This document shows, piece by piece, positions 42,438 through 52,019 of a DNA stretch of 64,000 nucleotides. The position numbers were made by a program, and so were the translations under genes. The notes under the pieces were generated by a model that was not told the DNA's origin, searched no databases, and saw only the letters and a program-made list of their open reading frames with translations. How positions within the stretch are numbered: position 1 is the stretch's first letter; every line of letters starts with the position of its first letter. This DNA comes from Novosphingobium rosa NBRC 15208 (GTDB lineage Bacteria > Pseudomonadota > Alphaproteobacteria > Sphingomonadales > Sphingomonadaceae), in the NCBI RefSeq assembly GCF_001598555.1, contig NZ_BCZE01000022.1, forward strand, positions 1-64,000, in the 5' to 3' direction.

Positions 42438-43475
42438 ATGTTTGTAGCGCAAACCGAGGTGCTGGCACGCGCAATGCTAGCGAGGGATCGTGCGACAGAA
42501 TGGCTCAAGGGTCAGGTCGCGGCTGACGGAAAACCTGGCGACAGCGAAGATCGCAATGGATGGATGCGCCTCCCCTGGGGGCTTGCAATCTGCGGAAGGT
42601 CAGAGATTGGCGCTGCCGCAGCGCGATGGGTCGAGATCAATCAGTTACAGCCGGGCGGCGCTTTCAAGCCATTTCCCCTGACCGGACAGGCCTATGTGGA
42701 GCAATACCCGCACTACTGGCTCGGAACTTTTGTCGTCGGCGCCTGGCTGGTAGGAAGGCAGGACCTGGCCCTGCGCTCGATGCGGTGGCTGGCCTCGGCG
42801 CAGAGCCCTTCTGGCGGAATGCCGATGTTGCTGCCCGGTGCCAATGGACAGCCGGTCGACGACATTCTCTCGACGGGGCAGGTTGGGCTGGCCGCGCTGG
42901 TTTGTGGCGCGCACGACGTCGCACATAAATGCGCTGACTGGATGATGCGGATCGCTGAGCAGAACGCTGCGGAAACGATGACGTTTTACGCCTGCATGCA
43001 GGGAGCTGACCTCTGTACGGAACCTGATCCTTCGGCAAATTGGGCCTCGGTGATCCGGTTCGATCAACCACGGCAGGCCTATTATCCACCGGGCATGGGC
43101 GCAGTCTTCCTCGCCAACTATGCTCGCATCCACGACCATCCGCAGGCTTTGCAGGCTGCGCGCCGGCTTCTCGCGTTCAATATGCGGGGGCATGAGGCTC
43201 AGTTTACGGATATCGCCTCGGTACAGGCTTGCAAGTTTGGCTGGGCGGTGGGTGAAATGCACCTGACTGATCCCGACGGGGGCTGGTACCTGTGGGTCGA
43301 ACGTATGACGGAGTGGTTCATCCAGCGTCAGGCGCCTGATGGATCATGGGGACCATCACGCTTCTCTGACACAGAGCCTACCCTTGCCGACCGGATGATC
43401 AAGACGGCTGAACACGTGATGGAGCTCACGGTGCTGATGAGGGCACTGGCGTCCGAGCAGAACAGCAGTCGCTGA
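42438..43475 (+). CDS. Hypothetical protein, alpha-toroid-like
   Basis: A 345-residue soluble protein that starts three bases after the lactonase-like gene stop. Repeated helical-hairpin features with Trp and Gly turns (WGLAICGRSEIGAAAARWVE, YWLGTFVVGAWLVGRQDLALRSMRWLASAQSPSGG, YPPGMGAVFLANYARIHDHPQALQAARRLL, RQAPDGSWGP) suggest an alpha/alpha toroid as in terpene cyclases and glycan lyases. No DxDD or other catalytic motif of those families is seen. Function unknown; its close packing with catabolic genes implies a pathway role. Confidence 0.7.
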   Translation: MFVAQTEVLARAMLARDRATEWLKGQVAADGKPGDSEDRNGWMRLPWGLAICGRSEIGAAAARWVEINQLQPGGAFKPFPLTGQAYVEQYPHYWLGTFVVGAWLVGRQDLALRSMRWLASAQSPSGGMPMLLPGANGQPVDDILSTGQVGLAALVCGAHDVAHKCADWMMRIAEQNAAETMTFYACMQGADLCTEPDPSANWASVIRFDQPRQAYYPPGMGAVFLANYARIHDHPQALQAARRLLAFNMRGHEAQFTDIASVQACKFGWAVGEMHLTDPDGGWYLWVERMTEWFIQRQAPDGSWGPSRFSDTEPTLADRMIKTAEHVMELTVLMRALASEQNSSR

Positions 43476-43543
43476 AGGCCAATTTTATATACCGTCTGCG
43501 AGCGCCTTGAAAAATGGATGGTCGCGGGACGGAGCGGAGCAGG

Positions 43544-45175
43544 ATGAACATGAAAGAGTTCGATTACATCGTCGTGGGTTCCGGCTCGGGAGGTGGCGTG
43601 GTTGCCTCCAGGCTTTCCGAGGATCGCGATAGCTCGGTGCTGGTCCTCGAAGCGGGTGGATCGGACTGGAACTTCGTGTTCCACATGGGGATCGGTTTCT
43701 ATCGCAACCGACCGGCCAACCTCAACTGGGGCTTCAAGTCGCAGCCTGAGCCACATCTCAACCGCCGTTCTGTCGACCTGCCGCAAGGACACCTTCTGGG
43801 TGGATCGTCCTCGATCAATGGCAAGATATACTCGCGCGGCAATCCCATTGACTATGACGAGTGGCGGCAAATGGGCTGTGAGGGCTGGTCATTTGCCGAA
43901 GTGCTCCCTTATTTCAAGAAGGCTGAAGGGAGCTGGCGCCCGTCAGGCCGCTACCACAGCGCCGAAGGCCCGCTCGCGACAACCCATGTCAATCCCGATG
44001 GCATGCTGCAGGAACCGCTTCTCGAGGCAGCCCGCAAGCTTGGCTATCCGATCGTCGATGATCTCGATGCCCAGCCGTTCGAGGGCATCTCGCGTATGTC
44101 CGACATCACGGTCAACCGCCGGGGGCGCCGCTCCAGCACAGCGCGGACCTACCTGCGCCCCGCGTTGAAGCGACCGAACCTAAAACTCGAACTCCATGCC
44201 CGAACGACGAAAATCATCATCGAAGGCGGGCGGGCTGTTGGCGTCGAGTTCGTTCAGGGCGGCGTCAAGAAGCAGGTCAGGGCCCGCAAGGAAGTTATTC
44301 TTTCAGCAGGGGTTTACAACACCGCCAGGCTCCTTCTGCTGTCTGGCATCGGGCCGGCCGATGAGCTGGCGCAGGTGGGTATCAAGGCGGTAGTGGATTC
44401 ACCCGAGGTCGGTAAGAATATCGCTGACCATGCGGCCTTCATGATGGAAAACCTCACGAAGGAGCCAGTGACGCCACTCAAGCAACTGCGCTTTGATCGG
44501 GTTGTGCGAAATTTCCTTCAATGGGCGCTGTTTGGCAAGGGCCCGTTCGCTACCCAGCCGCTCAGCGGTCAGGGATTGATCAAGACCCAGGAAGGCCTCG
44601 AGCGGCCTGACATCCAGGTCTTTTTCAATCCGCTCCGCCGCGATGCGCAAATCTATGTTCCCGGCCTGTCCAAGAGGCAGGAGCACCGGATCGAGGCAGG
44701 GGTCGTTCTTCTGCGCCCCCACAGCAAGGGTACGCTGACGCTTGCCAGTGCCAATCCTGACGACATGCCTCGGATCCAGCTCAATCTCCTGTCGGACAAG
44801 CGTGACATCGATACGATGTTGAGAGCCGTGCGGCAGGTGCGAAAGATCTATCAGACCCAGCCCCTCAAAGGCCTGCTCAAGCAAGAGGTGTCGCCTGGAG
44901 TGAACGCCCAGAGCGACGAGGAACTGACCGAATATCTGCGACGTTCGCTTTATACGGTCAGGCATCCCGTCGGCAGTTGCCGGATGGGAAGTGACCCGCA
45001 CTCGGTCGTGGACCCCCAATTGCGGGTGCGCGGCGTCGCGGGGCTGCGGATCGCGGACGCATCCGTTATTCCGGCAATCCCGGGCGGCAACACCAATGCC
45101 CCGGTTATCATGATAGGGGAAAAGGCCGCCGACCTTATCCGGGGTCGGACACCTCTCGCTCCTATCGTCGATTGA
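43544..45175 (+). CDS. GMC-family FAD-dependent alcohol oxidoreductase
   Basis: 543 residues from ATG 43544. FAD-binding YIVVGSGSGGGVVASRLSE, LPQGHLLGGSSSINGKIYSRG (GMC signature 1), LSAGVYNTARLLLLSGIGP (signature 2), and C-terminal VRHPVGSCRMG with the active-site His and GNTNAPVIMIGEKAADLI. It belongs to the choline dehydrogenase-like group, which oxidises primary alcohols to aldehydes. GMC enzymes oxidise lignin-dimer alcohols in sphingomonads, so an aromatic or allylic alcohol is plausible here. Confidence 0.9.
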   Translation: MNMKEFDYIVVGSGSGGGVVASRLSEDRDSSVLVLEAGGSDWNFVFHMGIGFYRNRPANLNWGFKSQPEPHLNRRSVDLPQGHLLGGSSSINGKIYSRGNPIDYDEWRQMGCEGWSFAEVLPYFKKAEGSWRPSGRYHSAEGPLATTHVNPDGMLQEPLLEAARKLGYPIVDDLDAQPFEGISRMSDITVNRRGRRSSTARTYLRPALKRPNLKLELHARTTKIIIEGGRAVGVEFVQGGVKKQVRARKEVILSAGVYNTARLLLLSGIGPADELAQVGIKAVVDSPEVGKNIADHAAFMMENLTKEPVTPLKQLRFDRVVRNFLQWALFGKGPFATQPLSGQGLIKTQEGLERPDIQVFFNPLRRDAQIYVPGLSKRQEHRIEAGVVLLRPHSKGTLTLASANPDDMPRIQLNLLSDKRDIDTMLRAVRQVRKIYQTQPLKGLLKQEVSPGVNAQSDEELTEYLRRSLYTVRHPVGSCRMGSDPHSVVDPQLRVRGVAGLRIADASVIPAIPGGNTNAPVIMIGEKAADLIRGRTPLAPIVD

Positions 45176-45382
45176 TCAAAAGTCATCGATCCTGAAAATT
45201 TAGCGCTGAGTCCGGCAGTTGGTTTCCGGTAGCTTGTCGGGGAAGAATTCAGGATCATCCGGTCACGGTGCGGAGCATCAGGATTGGATCACGACCGGCG
45301 GTTAATAGCTAAGCCGCGATGCGTCGGCAGGTCCAGATTTTCGATCCATAATGTAAATCATAATTCGAGGATGTTGGTAGTA

Positions 45383-46528
45383 ATGGCTGAAATGTGGCAA
45401 GATCGTCTGGATCATTTCAAAGAGATGGTTCGCGATGACATCGCGAAGGGTCTCTATTACGGTGCAGCTATTCGCGTTGGGCGTGGGGGCAAGCTCGTTT
45501 TCAGCGATACCGTCGGCAACAAGTATGCTGACGGCGGACAGGCGATCGAGCCCAATTCGGTGTTCTCGATCTTTTCGATGACCAAGGCCTTCACCAACAT
45601 CCTCACGCTGCGCGCGATCGAGATGGGGCGCTTTGCTCTCACCACGCGAGTGTCCGACATCATCCCGGAATTTGCCGGCCCCCCGCGCGATCAGGCTACG
45701 TTCTATCACCTCCTGACCCATACGGCGGGCTGGCCTGGTCTCTGGGAGGTCCGCCCCGGCGGGTTGCAGGATCAGCTTGCCGAGGTGATCGACGAAATCT
45801 GCACCTACGTTCATGGCACGACCGAGCCGGGCATGCGCTGCAATTACCAGCCGCTGATCAATCACGCGCTGATGGGGGAGGCCCTGCGGCGCACAGATCC
45901 CAAGCAACGCTCGTTGCGTGACATCTTCCGCGAGGATCTTTTCGAACCCCTCAAGATGTTCGATACCGCCATGGGTGTCCGGAAGGATCTGCAGCCACGG
46001 CATATCGTGCCCGACATGCGCGGGACGCTGCCCGTCCAGACGCCCGGCCATACCAACAAAAGCCCCTATGGCATGTTCGAGGAAGAGTTCGCCGAGATGC
46101 CCCACGTGGGCTGCGTCTCCACTGCCGATGACATGTGGCGCTTCACGGAAATGCTGCGCGGTGGCGGCGTCCTCGACGGGGCCCGCATCCTGTCGCCGCG
46201 GACGCTCAAGCTGGCGAGCACCAACCAAACCGGTGATATGGAGAACGAACTGTATCGCTGGCTGGCGTTGTCGATGGGATGGAAGCCCTATCAGGCCTAT
46301 CTGGGGCTCGGCTTCTCGCTGAAAGGACCGGCCACCATCTACAGCCAGTATGGTACGCTCACGAGCGAGGGCACGTTCGGAAACAACGGCGCCGGCAGCT
46401 CGATTTATTGGGTCGATCCTGTCGCCGATGCGACCTTCGTCTGCCTGACGGCAGGCGTCATGCACGAGGGCGCAAACATCCTGCGCTTCCAGCGCTATTC
46501 CGACACGATCGCGTCCGCGATGATCTGA
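45383..46528 (+). CDS. Serine hydrolase of the beta-lactamase/esterase class C family
   Basis: 381 residues from ATG 45383. Active-site S65-x-x-K68 in FSIFSMTKAF, CNYQPLINH as the YxN-like element, and a C-terminal GNNGAGSSIYWVDP region where the third motif is expected. Family members include esterase EstB-like carboxylesterases and lactone or peptide hydrolases as well as beta-lactamases. With no signal peptide it is cytoplasmic, so ester hydrolysis of a pathway intermediate is more likely than antibiotic resistance. An ATG at 45371 is an alternative start. Confidence 0.82.
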   Translation: MAEMWQDRLDHFKEMVRDDIAKGLYYGAAIRVGRGGKLVFSDTVGNKYADGGQAIEPNSVFSIFSMTKAFTNILTLRAIEMGRFALTTRVSDIIPEFAGPPRDQATFYHLLTHTAGWPGLWEVRPGGLQDQLAEVIDEICTYVHGTTEPGMRCNYQPLINHALMGEALRRTDPKQRSLRDIFREDLFEPLKMFDTAMGVRKDLQPRHIVPDMRGTLPVQTPGHTNKSPYGMFEEEFAEMPHVGCVSTADDMWRFTEMLRGGGVLDGARILSPRTLKLASTNQTGDMENELYRWLALSMGWKPYQAYLGLGFSLKGPATIYSQYGTLTSEGTFGNNGAGSSIYWVDPVADATFVCLTAGVMHEGANILRFQRYSDTIASAMI

Positions 46529-46540
46529 GGGAGACGTGGC

Positions 46541-47329
46541 ATGGTAAAATATGACTTCAGCGGAAAAGTCGCTGTCGTTACCGGCAGCGCCTCAGGAATT
46601 GGTCGCGCGATCGCCGAGAAGCTCGCCGGCGCCGGATGCACCGTCGCTCTTTGCGATCTCAACCTTGAAGGCGCCCGAGAAATCGCTGCGTCCATCACGC
46701 AGGAAGGCGGGAAGGCGCACGCCTATCAGATGGACGTTTCCAATGAGACCTCCGTCATTCAGGCTATAACTGCCCTGCGGAGCGAATTGGGTGGCCTTGA
46801 TATCGCGATCAACAACGCGGGTATCGAAGCTGACACTGTGCCGCTTGCTGATCTGGATAGCGACAATTTCCGGAAGGTCTCCGCAGTCAATCTCAGTTCA
46901 GTGTTCTACTGCATGAAGGCCGAGATCCGGACCTTCCTTAACCAGTCGGTCAAGGGTGTGATCCTGAACACGGCGTCGATCTCGGGGATTATCGGCGGCT
47001 ACAATCTGTCGGCCTACACCGCGACCAAGCACGGTGTCATCGGCATGACGAAGGCTGCAGCCGTCGATTACGGTGCGAAGGGCATTCGGATCAATGCCCT
47101 TTGCCCCGGGCTCGTCGATACCCCGTTTGTCGCAGCGCTCCCTCAGCCGATGATTGACCGATTGGTCTTTTCGATCCCGGCTGGAAGGCCGGCGCAGGCC
47201 TCCGAAATTGCGAATGCCGCGCTCTGGCTCTGCTCTGACGATGCCTCCTACGTCACCGGACACTCCATGGTTGTTGACGGCGCTGCATCCCTTGGAGCTG
47301 CTGGCACGAGGTTCGATGACCTGATCTGA
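46541..47329 (+). CDS. Short-chain dehydrogenase/reductase
   Basis: 262 residues with GGGAG seven bases upstream. Classical SDR: VVTGSASGIGRAIAEKL, NNAGIEADTVPLADL, catalytic ILNTASISGIIGG and YTATKHGV, and a PG loop LCPGLVDTPFV. The Asp of LCDLNL after the second strand favours NAD. Possible alcohol or hydroxyacyl dehydrogenase. It sits 12 bases after the serine hydrolase and 37 before the P450. Confidence 0.88.
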   Translation: MVKYDFSGKVAVVTGSASGIGRAIAEKLAGAGCTVALCDLNLEGAREIAASITQEGGKAHAYQMDVSNETSVIQAITALRSELGGLDIAINNAGIEADTVPLADLDSDNFRKVSAVNLSSVFYCMKAEIRTFLNQSVKGVILNTASISGIIGGYNLSAYTATKHGVIGMTKAAAVDYGAKGIRINALCPGLVDTPFVAALPQPMIDRLVFSIPAGRPAQASEIANAALWLCSDDASYVTGHSMVVDGAASLGAAGTRFDDLI

Positions 47330-47366
47330 CAGGTCGGATCGCCCTAAGATTTGAGAGGAAGTAAAA

Positions 47367-48551
47367 ATGTCGACAGCGGATCTGGCTCGTATTCCCGAAG
47401 TTTCGCCCATGGCTACGCTGCAGGACTATGCGAAGGCACGTCGCGAGAGCTGGATAGGCCACAGCATGCGTGGTTTTGAGGTCCTGACTCACGACCAGGG
47501 CTGGGAGATCATGAGCAGCAAGGAGTTCGACATCGGGGGCGGCTTCGGCGTGGTTCTCGATGCCGTTGGGCTCACTTCCGGTCGATACCGCGAGGAATGG
47601 AACAAGCAGATTGTCTGCACGGAAGGCGAACTGCGCACCCGCATGCGTCAGCCCTACATGCGCCTGCTCAAGCCGCAGCAGGTTGCCAAGCTTCAGGGCT
47701 CGGTGCGTGAAATGATCCACGGCATTCTCGACGAGATCAAGGATCCGACCGATGTCGATTTCATGGCTGAGATCGCCTGGCGGCTCCCGACCCAGCTCTA
47801 TTGCGACTTGATCTCGGCGCCGCGCGAGATGGCACCGTGGATTGGCAGGGTCACGGAAGCGATCAATCCCCCGCTCCTCATGATGGACCGCGATCGCCTG
47901 GGCGAGTCGGAGGCGGCATACTGGGAAGGGCTCGACTTCATCGAAAAGCATATCGATGAGAAGCGCAAGCATCTGGGGGATGATTTCACCTCCGAGCTCA
48001 TTCGCTGCGAACTCGAAGGGCTCATCAGCCACGACGAGGTCAAGACCGTGGCGATGTCCCTGCTCATTGCCAGCATGGACAACACGCTGCATCAGCTTGG
48101 CTTGACGTTCGGGACGCTTTTGGAAGACCGTTCGCGTTGGGAGCAGACGCTTGCGCGCCCGACCGCAGCCCCGCAGGCGGCTGAGGAAACCTATCGTCTG
48201 TGCCCCCGCTTCGGGGTCATCGCACGGCACGCCTCGGTCGATATCCCTGTGAACGGCTTCACCATTCCCGCCGGGAACTGGGTCTGGATCTCAACGCGCT
48301 CGGGTGGGCGGGACGAGACGAAGTTTGAAGATCCCGACACCTTCAAGCTTGGACGGCCGGCGTCGCGGGCGCTGATGTTCGGCTCGAACCACTACAGCTG
48401 CCTGGGGGCGACGCTTGCTCGTCTCGAAATCACTGAAACGATCAAGATCATCGGGGAGCGCTTCCCGAACATTCACCTCAAGGGTGACTGGGCCAAACGC
48501 GAAGGACCGCTGGTGACCGAGGTCGAACACCTCCGGGTCTCACTCGTCTGA
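47367..48551 (+). CDS. Cytochrome P450
   Basis: A 394-residue soluble bacterial P450. Heme thiolate C345 in FGSNHYSCLGATLARLEI, ExxR-type region ETYRLCPRFG (E and R), and an I-helix variant LLIASMDNTLHQL where AGxDTT is usual. It hydroxylates or O-demethylates a small hydrophobic substrate with electrons from the ferredoxin and reductase encoded directly downstream. The substituted I-helix (Ser-Met-Asp-Asn) may tune oxygen activation. No specific CYP family is assigned. Confidence 0.9.
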   Translation: MSTADLARIPEVSPMATLQDYAKARRESWIGHSMRGFEVLTHDQGWEIMSSKEFDIGGGFGVVLDAVGLTSGRYREEWNKQIVCTEGELRTRMRQPYMRLLKPQQVAKLQGSVREMIHGILDEIKDPTDVDFMAEIAWRLPTQLYCDLISAPREMAPWIGRVTEAINPPLLMMDRDRLGESEAAYWEGLDFIEKHIDEKRKHLGDDFTSELIRCELEGLISHDEVKTVAMSLLIASMDNTLHQLGLTFGTLLEDRSRWEQTLARPTAAPQAAEETYRLCPRFGVIARHASVDIPVNGFTIPAGNWVWISTRSGGRDETKFEDPDTFKLGRPASRALMFGSNHYSCLGATLARLEITETIKIIGERFPNIHLKGDWAKREGPLVTEVEHLRVSLV

Positions 48552-48618
48552 CATGCGATCCCGTTGAGAGCGGGGCCAAAGGCGGTCGCCCGCCTGATAC
48601 GAAACAAGGAGCTTGAAA

Positions 48619-48936
48619 TTGGGTGAAATCGTTGTTGTGACTCGTGAGGGCACGGAGCACAAACTGGAAGCGGAAGCCGGGCGCAGCGTGATGGAAATCA
48701 TCCGCGATGCCGGTATCGATGAGCTGCTGGCGCTGTGTGGCGGCTGCTGTTCCTGCGCGACCTGCCATGTCTTCGTCGAGGAAGAGCCGGGACAGACGCT
48801 TCCCGAGATGACCACCGATGAGGATGAACTCCTTGATGGCTCTGATCACCGCAATGAGCAGTCGCGGCTTTCTTGCCAACTCATCTACAGCGACGCGATG
48901 GATGGCCTGTGCGTGAAGATCGCACCGGAAGACTGA
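48619..48936 (+). CDS. [2Fe-2S] ferredoxin (putidaredoxin/adrenodoxin type)
   Basis: 105 residues starting at TTG 48619, seven bases after AAGGAG; a TTG at 48613 is too close to the ribosome site. Cluster cysteines lie in [18 protein letters not shown], with the last in [10 protein letters not shown]. The adjacent [19 protein letters not shown] segment is the acidic partner-binding face of this family. It carries single electrons from the reductase to the P450 and could also serve the Rieske O-demethylases, which lack their own reductase gene here. Confidence 0.9.
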   Translation: MGEIVVVTREGTEHKLEAEAGRSVMEIIRDAGIDELLALCGGCCSCATCHVFVEEEPGQTLPEMTTDEDELLDGSDHRNEQSRLSCQLIYSDAMDGLCVKIAPED

Positions 48937-48978
48937 GCTGTTCGGTCAACGACCGGTACGGAAAATGAAAGACAACCT

Positions 48979-50211
48979 ATGCCCTATTACCACGTTTTGA
49001 TCGTTGGGGCGGGCCATGCCGGTGCCCAGGTCGCGGTTGCCTTAAGGCAGCGTGGCTTCGAGGGCACGATTGCGATCGTCGGCGATGAGCCTGAACCTCC
49101 TTATGAACGTCCACCATTGTCGAAGGATTATCTTTCCGGTGACAAGAGCTTCGAGCGGATACTCATCCGCCCCGTCGAGTTCTGGTCGCAGAAGAAAATC
49201 GACCTCGTGCTTGGCGTTAAGGTCGTCCGGGTCAATCCCAAAGAGAGCACGGTTGTGTTGGATAACGGGAAAGCACTCGGTTTCGGTCGATTGATCTGGG
49301 CCACTGGAGGTACTGCCCGCAAACTGAGCTGCGCTGGCCATGATCTGGCTAACGTTCACTATATCCGGACCAGGGCAGACGTCGATCATCTCTCGCGAGC
49401 CTTGGCGGGCGCCAGTAAGGTGGTTGTTATCGGCGGCGGCTACATTGGTCTGGAAGCCGCTGCCGTTTTGCGCAAGCACGGGAAAAATGTGGTGTTGGTC
49501 GAAGCGATGGACAGGGTGCTTGCTCGGGTTGCCGGCGAGGATTTGTCGCGCTTCTACGAAAAGGAACACCGTGAACATGGTGTCGACGTCCGGCTCGGGA
49601 CGCTGGTCGATGGGATCGAGGGACGTGACGGACACGTCACCGGCGTGAGGCTGGCCGACGGAGAAGTCCTTCCTGCTGATCTCGCAGTCGTGGGGATCGG
49701 CATCATTCCCGCTGTTCAGCCGCTGGTGGACGCCGGTGCGAAGGTCGGGAACGGCGTCGAGGTCGATGAATTCTGTCGCACGACATTGCCCGATATCTTC
49801 GCGATCGGTGATTGCGCGGCGCACAGCAACCGCTATGCACGCGGCGCGAGCATTCGCCTGGAATGTGTGCAGAATGCCAATGATCAGGCAGCAACCGTCG
49901 CAAAATTCATCACCGGAACCCAGGAGCATTACGATGCCGTTCCCTGGTTCTGGTCGAACCAGTATGACCTCAAACTGCAGACAGTCGGTCTCTCGACGGG
50001 ATTCGACGATACCGTGATCCGCGGTGACGTTGCCGAGCGCGAATTCTCGGTCATCTATCTCCATGAAGGCAAGGTGATCGCACTGGATTGCGTCAATGCC
50101 ACGCGCGACTACGTCCAAGGGAAGTCCCTTATCGGCAAGAATATTGCAGGGCATGCGGCCGCCCTTGCCGATCGCACTGTACCCCTCAAGGATCTTGCGA
50201 AAGCGATTTGA
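48979..50211 (+). CDS. NAD(P)H-ferredoxin reductase (putidaredoxin reductase type)
   Basis: A 410-residue flavoprotein. FAD motif VLIVGAGHAGAQVAVALRQRG, PYERPPLSKDYL (family signature), NAD motif VVVIGGGYIGLEAAAVLRKHG, and second FAD motif PDIFAIGDCAAH. It reduces the ferredoxin encoded 43 bases upstream. Oxygenase-coupled reductases of this kind serve P450s and dicamba-type Rieske oxygenases. Confidence 0.93.
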   Translation: MPYYHVLIVGAGHAGAQVAVALRQRGFEGTIAIVGDEPEPPYERPPLSKDYLSGDKSFERILIRPVEFWSQKKIDLVLGVKVVRVNPKESTVVLDNGKALGFGRLIWATGGTARKLSCAGHDLANVHYIRTRADVDHLSRALAGASKVVVIGGGYIGLEAAAVLRKHGKNVVLVEAMDRVLARVAGEDLSRFYEKEHREHGVDVRLGTLVDGIEGRDGHVTGVRLADGEVLPADLAVVGIGIIPAVQPLVDAGAKVGNGVEVDEFCRTTLPDIFAIGDCAAHSNRYARGASIRLECVQNANDQAATVAKFITGTQEHYDAVPWFWSNQYDLKLQTVGLSTGFDDTVIRGDVAEREFSVIYLHEGKVIALDCVNATRDYVQGKSLIGKNIAGHAAALADRTVPLKDLAKAI

Positions 50212-50283
50212 CCTCAGCCCCCTGCGCCTCGCCGGCGACGGGCGCGGGGCGTGTCACCGCCCCGTCGCTCGCGAGGCATATCC

Positions 50284-50994
50284 ATGAGCACAATTGTTTT
50301 TTTGCCGGGCCTGTTGTGCGACGATGAACTCTGGACAGAGGCTTCGTCCCAGCTTGCACAGTTGCTCGGACCATGCCGGATCGAGATCCTGTCACTAGGT
50401 AACGGGGCGACAATCCCCGATATGGCGGACGCGATCGCATCCCGCTTTGCCGAGCAGGCGGTTGTCGTGGGGCATTCGCTCGGGGCGCTGGTCGCGCTTG
50501 AACTCGCGCTGCGCTATCCTGACCGCGTGGCCGCACTTGGCCTGGTCTGCATGGGGATCAGGTCGGTCGGAGCAGGGGAAGCTGAAGCCCGCCGACAGGT
50601 GGTGCGCGAGGCACTGGGCTCCGGAATCGGCGCCATCGCCGGGCAGTGGGGCGATGTGGTGTTGGGTCGCGATGCCGAGCCTGGGACCCGGGCGCGTGCG
50701 CTCGCAATGGCGGGCAGAATACCCGCCGAGCTCTATGCAGCCCAGATCGAGGCGTTCCTGTCGCGCATGCCCATCGAGGAACGGTTGCGCGCGATTGAGG
50801 TGCCAGCCGTCCTCGTGAACGGCGGGCGTGACGCGCTTGCTCCGCCCCAGGATGGTCAGTGGGCTGCCGATCGCATCGCCCGCTCGACAATGACAAGCGT
50901 GCCATGTGCCGCCCACCTCTTACCTCTCGAACAACCAGGTGCCTTGGCCCGGCTTCTTGCGAGCTTTATCCAGGCCCATTCTGACTACGCATGA
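50284..50994 (+). CDS. Alpha/beta-hydrolase
   Basis: 236 residues from ATG 50284. HxG-like oxyanion region FLPGLLCDDELW, nucleophile elbow VVGHSLGALVALEL, and a late His in PCAAHLLPLEQPGAL. Typical small esterase/hydrolase that may open an ester or lactone. It ends the P450 operon. Substrate unknown. Confidence 0.85.
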   Translation: MSTIVFLPGLLCDDELWTEASSQLAQLLGPCRIEILSLGNGATIPDMADAIASRFAEQAVVVGHSLGALVALELALRYPDRVAALGLVCMGIRSVGAGEAEARRQVVREALGSGIGAIAGQWGDVVLGRDAEPGTRARALAMAGRIPAELYAAQIEAFLSRMPIEERLRAIEVPAVLVNGGRDALAPPQDGQWAADRIARSTMTSVPCAAHLLPLEQPGALARLLASFIQAHSDYA

Positions 50995-51066
50995 GAGGGC
51001 GCGCTGGCGCCCGACTGGAACTCCACTTCGAATTCTCAACGTTTGATTCAGAATCATCGTGAATCG

Positions 51067-51090
51067 CCCTAATTGTCCGAGAAATTAGGG
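51067..51090 (+). promoter_or_regulatory. Inverted repeat in the gap before etfB
   Basis: CCCTAATT and AATTAGGG form 8-bp arms around an 8-nt spacer, 73 bases after the hydrolase stop. TTGTCCGA occurs at this site and again about 70 bases later (GTTGTCCGA). It could be a weak terminator or an operator for the ETF genes. Confidence 0.4.
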
Positions 51091-51272
51091 TTGGTGCGGG
51101 TATCATCGTTGATCTGAACTCACAAATAACGACCAGAATTGAGTTGTCCGATTTCGGTTGGGGAACGATGAGATCGACCTGTGATCAGGATGGTCGGTAG
51201 CCGGGTGAGCGTGCCTAGGGCTGCGCCGCAGACGGTTGGCTGCTCATTCCAGCCGGAGAGGAACCATAAACG

Positions 51273-52019
51273 ATGAAGATCCTCGTGCCCGTGAAGCGGG
51301 TGATCGACTATAATGTGAAGCCTCGGGTCAAGTCGGATGGCAGTGGCGTCGATCTTGCCAACGTCAAGATGAGCATCAATCCATTCGATGAAATTGCCGT
51401 CGAAGAGGCTATCCGCATCAAGGAGGCCGGGAAGGCGACGGAGATCGTGGTTGTCTCAATCGGACCGGCCAAAGCCCAGGACGTGCTCCGCAGCGCTCTG
51501 GCAATGGGAGCCGATCGCGCGATCCTGGTTGAAACCGACGCCGATCTGGAGCCGCTCGCGGTCGCGAAGATTCTCAAGGCGATTGCTCTGGAAGTTGCGC
51601 CGGATCTTGTGATCCTGGGCAAGCAGGCGATCGATGACGACTCCAACCAAACCGGGCAGATGCTGGCAGCGTTACTCGCTCGCCCCCAAGGGACCTTCGC
51701 AAGCAAGGTGGACATCGATGGCGGACACGTCGTCGTGACGCGCGAAGTCGATGGCGGGCTTGAGACGATCCGTCTCACGCTTCCGGCTATCGTGACGACA
51801 GACCTGCGTCTGAACGAGCCGCGCTATGCTTCATTGCCCAACATCATGAAGGCCAAGAAGAAGCCTTTGGAAGTTCGAGCTCTGGCGGACTGCGGGGTCG
51901 ATGCAACGCCGCGCCTCAAGGTGCTGCGCGTTACTGAACCGCCGGTTCGTGCCGGTGGCGTGAAGGTTGCTGATGTCGATGCGCTGGTTGCGATACTGAA
52001 AGAAGTGGGAGTCGCCTGA
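51273..52019 (+). CDS. etfB: Electron transfer flavoprotein beta subunit
   Basis: 248 residues: [66 protein letters not shown] and [21 protein letters not shown] (AMP-binding region). With EtfA it accepts electrons from acyl-CoA dehydrogenases. The stop overlaps the etfA start by one base. Likely a pathway-dedicated copy serving the ACAD at 38.2 kb. Confidence 0.94.
   Translation: MKILVPVKRVIDYNVKPRVKSDGSGVDLANVKMSINPFDEIAVEEAIRIKEAGKATEIVVVSIGPAKAQDVLRSALAMGADRAILVETDADLEPLAVAKILKAIALEVAPDLVILGKQAIDDDSNQTGQMLAALLARPQGTFASKVDIDGGHVVVTREVDGGLETIRLTLPAIVTTDLRLNEPRYASLPNIMKAKKKPLEVRALADCGVDATPRLKVLRVTEPPVRAGGVKVADVDALVAILKEVGVA

Noticed and set aside
45383-46528. Reading the class C serine hydrolase as an antibiotic beta-lactamase
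   Set aside because: No signal peptide, and the context is catabolic; an esterase-type role fits better.
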